DNA of 15,337 bases, from the NCBI GenBank assembly GCA_018883705.1, contig JAHLFQ010000210.1, forward strand, positions 1-15,337. The letters run 5' to 3'. The notes under the pieces were generated by a model. It had not been told where the DNA came from. It searched no databases and worked only from the letters and a program-made list of their open reading frames with translations. Both the position numbers and the translations under genes were made by a program. The stretch comes from Candidatus Cellulosilyticum pullistercoris (GTDB lineage Bacteria > Bacillota > Clostridia > Lachnospirales > Cellulosilyticaceae). This document shows, one piece after another, positions 1 through 5,474 of this stretch (its first letter is position 1; every line of letters begins with the position of its first letter).

Positions 1-344
1 AAAGAAAAAGTATTAGTTTAATGGACCTAGTTGATTATCCATATCTTTGTTTTGAGCAAGGTGATTATAACTCGTTTTATTTTTCAGAAGAGATATTAAG
101 TACTATAAAAAGAGAGCAACAAATTAAAGTGAGAGATAGAGCAACCTTATTTAATCTAGCGATAGGGTTAAATGGTTATACAATTAGTACAGGTATCATA
201 AGTAAGGAATTAAATGGACCTAATATTATTGCTAGACCATTAGCTGTAGATGAAATCATTCGAATTGGTGTATTAACCCATAGAAATGCAACATTAAGCA
301 GACTAGGGATAGCCTATATAGAGGCTCTTAAAAAATATATTTGA
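1..344 (+). CDS. LysR-family transcriptional regulator, C-terminal part (5' end outside window)
   Basis: The reading frame is open from the left edge with no stop, so this is the end of a longer gene; the ATG at 21 is most likely an internal methionine. The visible ~113 residues resemble the end of the effector-binding domain of CysB-like LysR regulators: a YPYLCFEQGD segment, FYFSEEIL, then ATLFNLAIGLNGYTISTG and a closing LSRLGIAYIEALKK helix. LysR proteins are DNA-binding tetramers that respond to a small ligand; the N-terminal helix-turn-helix would lie upstream of this window. The ligand cannot be read from the sequence. A remnant of a methionine-synthase-like gene lies just downstream, so the regulator may once have served sulphur or methionine metabolism (inference). 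No clear terminator hairpin follows the TGA stop. Confidence 0.82.
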   Translation, partial: RKSISLMDLVDYPYLCFEQGDYNSFYFSEEILSTIKREQQIKVRDRATLFNLAIGLNGYTISTGIISKELNGPNIIARPLAVDEIIRIGVLTHRNATLSRLGIAYIEALKKYI

Positions 345-513
345 GATAGATTTTAACTATATCAAATCACATATTTCAAAATACATAGGCACCTTATCGT
401 GTAGAAATTGTAGGAAGTTTTTTAAAAACTGAGTATTTAAAAGTTGTAAGAGCTAAGTGAATCGGATAAAGACGTTGCCAGTAGGTTAGGGCAGATCATT
501 TATAAAGAGTACC
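345..513. other. Gene-poor gap between the LysR regulator and the mntP promoter
   Basis: This stretch has no intact gene. It contains the MetE-like remnant at 389-460, described separately. A second short open stretch in another frame, 459-524 (reading begins ESDKDVASRLGQ and ends at TAA 525-527), has no start codon and I do not recognise it. No convincing terminator hairpin is visible after the LysR stop. Confidence 0.6.
389..460 (+). pseudogene. Remnant of a MetE-like (YxjG/YxjH-type) methionine synthase N-terminus
   Basis: Read from 389, this frame gives APYRVEIVGSFLKTEYLKVV followed by RAK and a TGA stop. The pattern APFRxDxVGSFLRPEYLKxAR is characteristic of the N-terminus of cobalamin-independent methionine synthase-like proteins, which transfer a methyl group to homocysteine or a related thiol. 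Here an in-frame TAG sits immediately before the segment (386-388), no start codon is present, and the rest of the roughly 370-residue protein is absent, since an mntP promoter begins about 50 bases later. I therefore call it a decayed fragment. The identification rests on a 23-residue match to a remembered family signature, so a chance resemblance is possible but unlikely. Confidence 0.55.
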
Positions 514-542
514 TTGTAGTGCTATAAAAAATATGGTAAAAT
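514..542 (+). promoter_or_regulatory. Promoter of the mntP leader transcript
   Basis: A -35 box TTGTAG (514-519), a 17-base spacer and a -10 box TAAAAT (537-542) with the extended TGG directly before it (534-536) make a near-consensus housekeeping promoter. Transcription would start near 549, giving a leader of about 178 bases ahead of the mntP start codon. Confidence 0.7.
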
Positions 543-548
543 GATGCA

Positions 549-662
549 ATCTATGGGGAAGTAATTGGTGTATAGAACTTAACAAGTCAATATACAGACC
601 ATTAGTCCCAGTTTGTCTTAAATAGTAAGATTCAAGTATAACCTCAGCTATACTTGCGTTTT
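549..662 (+). promoter_or_regulatory. Probable Mn2+-sensing (yybP-ykoY-type) riboswitch leader of mntP
   Basis: The leader begins with CUAUGGGGAAGUAA, close to the conserved GGGGAGUAG of yybP-ykoY aptamers, and carries GUCAAUAUAC (587-596), close to the conserved GUCAACAUAC. A six-pair hairpin follows directly, ACAGAC (594-599) with GUUUGU (611-616). A perfect 8-bp hairpin, CAAGUAUA (633-640) with UAUACUUG (649-656), comes next. Its 3' arm can instead pair with CAAGUA at 671-676 of the terminator, giving competing folds. Known biology: yybP-ykoY RNAs bind Mn2+ and switch on exporters such as mntP. Caution: there is one extra A in the first motif and I cannot draw a strong closing P1 helix, so the aptamer class is inferred. 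Confidence 0.55.
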
Positions 663-670
663 TATGAAAT

Positions 671-697
671 CAAGTACTGTAGAGTGCTTGATTTTTT
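671..697 (+). terminator. Attenuating intrinsic terminator before mntP
   Basis: CAAGTACT (671-678) pairs with AGTGCTTG (683-690) around a GTAG loop, eight pairs including one G-T, followed by A and six T residues (692-697). It lies between the promoter and the mntP ribosome binding site, so it must be bypassed for expression. This is the expected position of a riboswitch expression platform. Confidence 0.8.
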
Positions 698-726
698 ATT
701 GAATTTATATTATTGGAGGATGAAAA

Positions 727-1299
727 ATGGGAATTATTGAACTTATTTTAATAGCAATTGGATTATCAATGGATGCTTTTGCTGTAGCAGTATGTAAAGG
801 ATTATGTATGAGAAAAATAAATTATAAGCATACATTAATCATTGCATTATTCTTTGGTGGTTTTCAAGCAATAATGCCACTAATAGGTTGGGTATTAGGA
901 AAACAGTTTGAGCAGTATATTACAAGTGTTGATCACTGGATTGCCTTTGGACTTTTAGTATTAATTGGGGGTAAAATGATTTGGGAAGTCTTTAAAGGTG
1001 AGGAAGAAGAGGCGGCATGTTCTTATGTAGAGAAGCTTGATTTGAAAGAACTTTTTATACTCGCTATTGCAACTAGTATTGACGCGCTTGCTGTGGGAAT
1101 TACCTTTGCTTTTTTAAAAGTCAATATTTGGATGCCTATATCTTTAATAGGAGTGACTACTTTTGGTCTTTCAATGGTAGGTGTTATCATTGGAAATAAA
1201 TTTGGTGAGAAATATAAGAGTAAAGCAGAACTTGCAGGAGGCATCATTCTCATTTTAATCGGTTTTAGAATCTTACTTGAGCACTTAGGTATTTTTTAA
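727..1299 (+). CDS. mntP: Manganese efflux pump MntP
   Basis: MntP (formerly YebN, DUF204) exports Mn2+ across the cytoplasmic membrane and protects against manganese overload. The 190-residue protein has the family's usual length and six hydrophobic segments in two related halves. Each half carries the paired signature with an intramembrane aspartate: SMDAFAVA (D16) near the N-terminus and SIDALAVG (D119) after the acidic central loop EGEEEEAAC-like region around residues 91-98. The ATG at 727 follows a GGAGGA ribosome binding site at 715-720. It appears monocistronic: it is preceded by its own promoter, structured leader and attenuator and followed by a strong terminator. Manganese-dependent induction is expected through the leader (inference from family knowledge). 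Confidence 0.93.
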   Translation: MGIIELILIAIGLSMDAFAVAVCKGLCMRKINYKHTLIIALFFGGFQAIMPLIGWVLGKQFEQYITSVDHWIAFGLLVLIGGKMIWEVFKGEEEEAACSYVEKLDLKELFILAIATSIDALAVGITFAFLKVNIWMPISLIGVTTFGLSMVGVIIGNKFGEKYKSKAELAGGIILILIGFRILLEHLGIF

Positions 1300-1333
1300 T
1301 GCTAGAACTAAAAAAATGTTCAGATTAAAAACG

Positions 1334-1384
1334 AAAGTACTCTATTCCTTTAAATGAAGCGTTAAAGGGATAGAGTACTTTTTT
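1334..1384. terminator. Bidirectional terminator between convergent mntP and rqcH
   Basis: A 20-bp stem (1334-1353 with 1362-1381, one G-T pair) closes an 8-base loop. On the plus strand it runs into six T residues (1379-1384). On the minus strand the opposite flank reads TTTCGTTTTT. It can end transcripts of both converging genes. Confidence 0.9.
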
Positions 1385-1388
1385 ATTA

Positions 1389-3152
1389 TTATATAGTTGC
1401 TAGTTTTTTGACAATGGCTTCCGTCGGTGTTACGTATAAGGTTTTAAAGTTGGTGTAAATAACCATACCTGGTTTCGCATTAGGTACTTTTTTTACATTT
1501 TTCTTATAGGTATAGTCAATAGGAACGTGACTAGACATTTTTCCACTACTATGATAAGCAGCTAGGATGGCACCTTCTAATAGAATATCTTCATTGATGG
1601 ATATACCTTCTAAATGCTTAATGATAACGTGTGAGCCTGGACCATCTTTAATATGCAACCATAGGTCATTAGGCCTAGCAAATTTCATGGTTAAAGCATC
1701 ATTTTGATAATTGTTTTTCCCTACATAGATATCGTGTCCCAATGAGGATTTAAAATGAAGAAATGGAAGATCTTTTTTACTATTTTTATTTTTAGTAGCC
1801 CCCTTTTTCTTTTTAAGGTAGCCCATTTCAATAAGTTCTGCTCGAAGTTCAGAAATATCTTCCTTGGTTTGTAGTAAATCTAAAGAGAGTAGGACAGACT
1901 GTAGATACTTAATATCTTTTTCGATGCTTAGAAGTTGTTCTTTTGCAGCTAATTCTGTACGTTTTGCTTTGTTATACAGTTTGTAATAGAATTGCGCATT
2001 CTCAATAGCAGTACGGTTATTATCTAGAGGAATAGTGATTTCTTCATACGGCTCAGTATAGTAATTAAGTGTTGTGAAAGCTTTTGCCTGAGGTGGTACC
2101 TGATGGGCATAAGCTGTAAGAAGTTCGCCATATATTTTATAAAGATCTTTTTGATCAGCTTCCTCTAAGGCTTTTTCTTGAATTTGCTTTTTACGAACAG
2201 CACGATCTAAAAAAGTATGAAGAAGTTTTTTGATGTCGCCTGTTTTTTGAGAGACATTAAAACGAGTGCTGCGCTCAAAGTAAAAGTACTCTAAAAGTGC
2301 ACTCATGCTCTCATAGGATTTTTGCATAAGTGTTTCGTAAATAGAAAGCTTAAAGCAATAAAAATCATTTGGGATTTCTTGTTCATCAAAATATAAAGTA
2401 GGTGTAAAGCTACCTGTTTGAACAAGATGAATCGCCTTTTCAAGGCAAGCATAAAGCTGACTAAGTGCAGCAGGCTCTAAAGTAGAAATAAGCGCATTGC
2501 TATCTACTCCCGCCTCAAAACACAGTGCCTGAGCAAAAATGGGACTTAATCCATTAAAACTGGTGTAAAGCCCTTTATAGATACTCATTTCTTTAGAAAA
2601 AAGCTTATTAATAAAATCCTCTTTTGTTAAATGAAGGGGACTTAGTTTATCTTGGCTAGGAGGCCTCATATAAGTACGATTTGGAAGGACTTCACGAATG
2701 CTACTTTTATCAGATGAGATATGTTTGATACTATCGATAATCGTACCATCTTGTTTCATTAAAATAATATTAGAATGGCGTCCCATAATTTCGATGGTAA
2801 GCAGTTTTGTTTCTTTGTCTCCTAGCTCATTAGTCGCCTCAATAGATAGTGTGACAATACGCTCCATATCAGGTTGGGTGATACTAAGTAGTTTTCCACC
2901 ACCTAAATGTTTACGAAGTAGCATACAAAACATAGGGGGTTCTGTATTATTATTTTTGGCTAAGTTTGATAAATGAATACGGGGATAATTGCTATTTGCA
3001 GTTAAAAGTAATTTATAAGTAGAACCTTGATTACGAAGTGTAATGAGGATATCTTCTTTTTCAATTTGATAAATTTTGTCAATACGTCCACCAACAAGTT
3101 CAGTACTTAATTCATGAACAACGTTAGCAAGAACAAGACCATCTAAAGCCAT
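1389..3152 (-). CDS. rqcH: Ribosome quality control protein RqcH (NFACT family)
   Basis: RqcH (YloA; older name fibronectin-binding protein) binds 50S subunits blocked by an unfinished peptidyl-tRNA and recruits tRNA-Ala so that an alanine tail is added, marking the chain for degradation. The 587 residues match the family length. Visible parts in order: NFACT-N (about 1-195, starting MALDGLVLANVVHEL), a helix-hairpin-helix-like GLSPIFAQAL segment (201-217), a long coiled coil (about 270-445), a Lys-rich linker (447-460), and the NFACT-R domain (463-570) with NDLWLHIKDGPGSHVIIK. The position equivalent to the functional Asp-Arg pair of Bacillus RqcH reads E97-R98. The start is supported by AAAGGAGG about 8 bases upstream. 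It is transcribed away from yicC from an overlapping promoter region. Confidence 0.93.
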   Translation of the reverse strand: MALDGLVLANVVHELSTELVGGRIDKIYQIEKEDILITLRNQGSTYKLLLTANSNYPRIHLSNLAKNNNTEPPMFCMLLRKHLGGGKLLSITQPDMERIVTLSIEATNELGDKETKLLTIEIMGRHSNIILMKQDGTIIDSIKHISSDKSSIREVLPNRTYMRPPSQDKLSPLHLTKEDFINKLFSKEMSIYKGLYTSFNGLSPIFAQALCFEAGVDSNALISTLEPAALSQLYACLEKAIHLVQTGSFTPTLYFDEQEIPNDFYCFKLSIYETLMQKSYESMSALLEYFYFERSTRFNVSQKTGDIKKLLHTFLDRAVRKKQIQEKALEEADQKDLYKIYGELLTAYAHQVPPQAKAFTTLNYYTEPYEEITIPLDNNRTAIENAQFYYKLYNKAKRTELAAKEQLLSIEKDIKYLQSVLLSLDLLQTKEDISELRAELIEMGYLKKKKGATKNKNSKKDLPFLHFKSSLGHDIYVGKNNYQNDALTMKFARPNDLWLHIKDGPGSHVIIKHLEGISINEDILLEGAILAAYHSSGKMSSHVPIDYTYKKNVKKVPNAKPGMVIYTNFKTLYVTPTEAIVKKLATI

Positions 3153-3181
3153 ATCTGATACCTCCTTTAATTATAGGACAA

Positions 3182-3190
3182 AGTATAGCA
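3182..3190 (-). promoter_or_regulatory. rqcH promoter, extended -10
   Basis: On the minus strand this reads TGCTATACT, an extended -10 (TGn then TATACT at 3187-3182). The -35 region at 3205-3210 reads TTTTAT, which is poor, so the TG extension probably compensates. It lies about 35 bases upstream of the rqcH start codon. Confidence 0.55.
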
Positions 3191-3198
3191 TAATTTTT

Positions 3199-3227
3199 TT
3201 GAAAATAAAAGGAAGGTATGTTATAAT
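3199..3227 (+). promoter_or_regulatory. Promoter of the yicC-remA-gmk-rpoZ operon
   Basis: TTGAAA (3199-3204), a 17-base spacer and a perfect TATAAT (3222-3227) preceded by TGT (3219-3221) form a near-consensus sigma-A promoter. Transcription should begin near 3234, which makes the ATG at 3237 an unlikely start and supports 3270 for yicC. Confidence 0.8.
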
Positions 3228-3269
3228 AGAGGTCAAATGCTAAGTACAAAATGGAAAGTAGGAAGATCC

Positions 3270-4148
3270 ATGATATATAGTATGACAGGCTATGGTAGAT
3301 ATGAAGTTGAAGCAAATGAGAGAAAGATACTTGTTGAAGTTAGTAGTGTCAATCATCGCTATTTAGACCTTAATATAAGAATGCCACGTATACTGATGCA
3401 ATATGAAGAAGTCATTCGAAGAATTGTTAAAGAGAAACTTACAAGAGGTAAGGTTGAAATTACAATTAGTATGCAATCAGTTGCTCAAGAAGATGTAGAA
3501 GTTGTGGTAAATGAGTCTTTAGGTGCGGCTTATCTAGAAGGATTAAGGATGCTTGGAAGAAAGTTTGACCTAGAAGATGATCTTAAGCTATCTGCATTAA
3601 TGAATATAAATGATTTAGTAAGTATTCAAAAGAAAACGGTTAATAATGAAGCGATAGAAGCGCAGATTGAATCGGCACTTCAAGGGGCATTAGAAGCGTT
3701 TATTAAGATGCGTCAAAAAGAAGGAGAAGCATTAAAACAAGATATTCTGCAAAAATGTAAAGTTCTTTCTGAAATGGTGATTGCTATTGAAAGTCGTAGC
3801 CCAAAAGTTGTTATTCAGTATAAAGAACGCTTAAAAGCAAGGCTTGCACAGCTTTTAGATGGAGTTTCTGTTGATGAAAATCGTATCACAACAGAGATTG
3901 CTTTATTTGCTGATAAATGTGCAATTGATGAGGAAATCACACGTTTAAAAAGCCATATTAAGCAGCTAGAGGAAATTTTAGAAGAAGGCCAAGTAGTAGG
4001 TCGTAAGCTAGACTTTTTAATGCAAGAGATGAATAGAGAAGCCAATACAATTGGTTCAAAGGCAAACGACTATGAAATCACTAAGATTGTAGTTGCTTTA
4101 AAAACTGAAATCGAAAAAATCAGAGAACAAGTTCAAAACATAGAGTAG
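3270..4148 (+). CDS. yicC: YicC/YloC family endoribonuclease
   Basis: This 292-residue protein matches YicC/YloC in length and layout. The N-terminal domain starts MIYSMTGYGR and has the SSVNHRYLDLNIRMPR segment. The C-terminal DUF1732 domain, in the last third, carries EEITRLKSHIKQL, GRKLDFLMQEMNRE and NTIGSKAND. E. coli YicC is reported as an endoribonuclease acting on structured or small RNAs; the natural targets in Firmicutes are unclear. The frame is open back to an ATG at 3237, but that codon sits about at the predicted transcription start. The ATG at 3270 has AGGAAG (3260-3265) before it and gives the canonical N-terminus. It is first gene of an operon with remA, eight bases downstream. 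Confidence 0.9.
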   Translation: MIYSMTGYGRYEVEANERKILVEVSSVNHRYLDLNIRMPRILMQYEEVIRRIVKEKLTRGKVEITISMQSVAQEDVEVVVNESLGAAYLEGLRMLGRKFDLEDDLKLSALMNINDLVSIQKKTVNNEAIEAQIESALQGALEAFIKMRQKEGEALKQDILQKCKVLSEMVIAIESRSPKVVIQYKERLKARLAQLLDGVSVDENRITTEIALFADKCAIDEEITRLKSHIKQLEEILEEGQVVGRKLDFLMQEMNREANTIGSKANDYEITKIVVALKTEIEKIREQVQNIE

Positions 4149-4156
4149 GTGTTACC

Positions 4157-4405
4157 ATGGGTCAATTTATTAACATTGGTTATGGTAATATTGTTGCAGT
4201 GGATCGTATTGTAGCTATTGTAACAGCAGATTCAGCACCTATTAAGCGCCTGATTGTTGAGGCAAGAGAAAAATCCGAACTGATTGATGCCACACAAGGA
4301 CGAAAAACGAGAGGTGTTATTATTACAGATAACCATCAAGTGATTTTATCGGCCTTACAGCCAGATACAATGGCCAGTAGGCTGATGCAACAAAGTGAAA
4401 AATAA
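4157..4405 (+). CDS. remA: RemA-family DNA-binding regulator (DUF370)
   Basis: The 82-residue protein has the typical DUF370/RemA features: FINIGYGNIVAVDRI at the start, SAPIKRLI, LIDATQGRKTR and a closing VILSALQPDTMASRL. In Bacillus subtilis RemA forms ring-like oligomers that wrap DNA and activate biofilm-matrix and osmoprotection genes. The basic and proline positions important there (R18, P29, R50, R51) correspond here to R17, P28, R49 and K50, so the DNA-binding surface is kept with one Arg-to-Lys change. The targets in this organism are unknown. GTAGGTG a few bases before the ATG serves as ribosome binding site. Its position between yicC and gmk is conserved across Firmicutes. Confidence 0.92.
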   Translation: MGQFINIGYGNIVAVDRIVAIVTADSAPIKRLIVEAREKSELIDATQGRKTRGVIITDNHQVILSALQPDTMASRLMQQSEK

Positions 4406-4420
4406 AAGGAGTTACTTAAG

Positions 4421-5023
4421 ATGAATACAGGACTAAAGATTGTCTTATCAGGGCCATCTGGTTCAGGTAAAGGAACCATTGTTAGAGAACTGATTAAAGA
4501 TGAACAATTTTTACTATCTATTTCTGCAACGACTCGTGCACCTAGACAAGGTGAAGAAGAAGGTGTACACTATTTCTTTAAAACAAGAGAAGAGTTCGAA
4601 GGTATGATTGAAAAAAGTGAGCTATTAGAATACGCTCAATTCTGTGGAAATTACTATGGAACACCTAAAGATTTTATTGAAGATAGTGTAAAAAATGGAA
4701 AAGATGTTATACTAGAGATAGAAGTAGAAGGTGCAATGCAGATTAAGAAGATTTATCCTGAGGCGATCTTTATTTTCGTAGTACCACCTTCTTTAACAGA
4801 ATTAGAAAATAGACTTGTTGGACGTGCTACAGAGAAACCTGATGTCATCGAGGCAAGACTTGCACGTGCAAAAGAAGAACTTGCACTTTACCATCATTAT
4901 GATTATGTTGTAGTCAATGATCGTTTGGTGGAAGCCCTAGATGAAATAAAGTGTATTGTTCGTTCAGAGAAGCTTAAAAGTAGTCATTACAAAGAAAAAA
5001 TAGAAAATGTTATTTATAACTAG
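4421..5023 (+). CDS. gmk: Guanylate kinase
   Basis: Gmk phosphorylates GMP (and dGMP) to GDP with ATP in the cytosol, an essential step of guanine nucleotide supply. The 200-residue chain has the usual length. The P-loop GPSGSGKGT lies at residues 11-19. The GMP-binding region ISATTRAPRQGEEEGVHYFF follows at about 33-52, then YGTPKDFIE and the VILEIEVEGAMQIK strand-helix; the lid region contains ENRLVGRATEKPD. AAAGGAG (4405-4411) overlaps the remA stop codon and stands nine bases before the ATG. No residue of the core motifs is missing. It is the third gene of the yicC operon. Confidence 0.97.
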   Translation: MNTGLKIVLSGPSGSGKGTIVRELIKDEQFLLSISATTRAPRQGEEEGVHYFFKTREEFEGMIEKSELLEYAQFCGNYYGTPKDFIEDSVKNGKDVILEIEVEGAMQIKKIYPEAIFIFVVPPSLTELENRLVGRATEKPDVIEARLARAKEELALYHHYDYVVVNDRLVEALDEIKCIVRSEKLKSSHYKEKIENVIYN

Positions 5024-5034
5024 GAGGAAGAAAT

Positions 5035-5367
5035 ATGTTACAACCATCTTATACTCAAATTATGCAAAAATTAAATGCTGAGGGTGAATCAAAGCTTACT
5101 AGCCGCTATTCAATCGTTATTGCTGCTGCAAAACGTGCAAGAAATATCATTGATGTGATTAATGAACAAGCTGCTGCAACAAAAGAAGCAGACAAATCAG
5201 GAGAAAGAACAATTTCACCTGAAAGAATGAAAGAAGCAAATGAATTAAATGAGCTACTTAAAAGTAAAAAACCAATTTCTATTGCTGTAGATGAGATTTA
5301 TGAAGGTAAAATGAGAATGAAAGAATATCATGCACCACTAGAAGAAGATGAAGTAACAGAAGAATAG
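5035..5367 (+). CDS. rpoZ: DNA-directed RNA polymerase omega subunit
   Basis: Omega wraps the C-terminal tail of beta-prime and helps RNA polymerase assemble. The first 40 residues carry the family core, PSYTQIMQKLN followed by SRYSIVIAAAKRARNIID, and a later segment KPISIAVDEIYEGKMRM matches clostridial omega proteins. At 110 residues it is longer than the ~70-residue Bacillus protein, with an acidic tail EEDEVTEE; this length is common in Clostridia. The ribosome binding site AGGAGG lies just before the ATG, 11 bases after the gmk stop. It is the last gene before the terminator at 5393-5419. Confidence 0.95.
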   Translation: MLQPSYTQIMQKLNAEGESKLTSRYSIVIAAAKRARNIIDVINEQAAATKEADKSGERTISPERMKEANELNELLKSKKPISIAVDEIYEGKMRMKEYHAPLEEDEVTEE

Positions 5368-5392
5368 AGGATAAATTGATTTAAGTAATGAT

Positions 5393-5419
5393 AAAAGGGC
5401 TGTTATATAACAGCCTTTT
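5393..5419 (+). terminator. Terminator after rpoZ
   Basis: GGCTGTTA (5398-5405) and TAACAGCC (5408-5415) form a perfect 8-bp stem with a two-base TA centre, extended by a G-T pair and A-T pairs, and followed by TTTTC. The T tract is short, so some read-through into priA is possible. Confidence 0.75.
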
Positions 5420-5427
5420 CTTACGCT

Positions 5428-5433
5428 TATAAT
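5428..5433 (+). promoter_or_regulatory. Candidate -10 box for the priA-def-fmt transcript
   Basis: A perfect TATAAT lies 42 bases before the priA start codon, after the rpoZ terminator. No good -35 box is found at the matching distance, since 5404-5411 is AT-rich and overlaps the terminator stem. The -10 sits inside imperfect inverted repeats (CGCTTA 5424-5429 and TAAGCG 5439-5444). The promoter is therefore tentative. Confidence 0.4.
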
Positions 5434-5474
5434 GTGAGTAAGCGAATAAAGGGATTAGGGAAGGAAGGGAAGTA

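Noticed and set aside
1023..1253. A 76-codon open frame on the minus strand within mntP.
   Set aside because: It is antisense to a well-conserved membrane protein gene, has no ribosome binding site and no recognisable domain. Similar antisense frames inside rqcH, yicC, fmt, def and prkC were dismissed for the same reason.
3237..3269. An earlier in-frame ATG adding 11 residues to YicC.
   Set aside because: It coincides with the predicted transcription start and lacks a ribosome binding site. The ATG at 3270 gives the conserved N-terminus.
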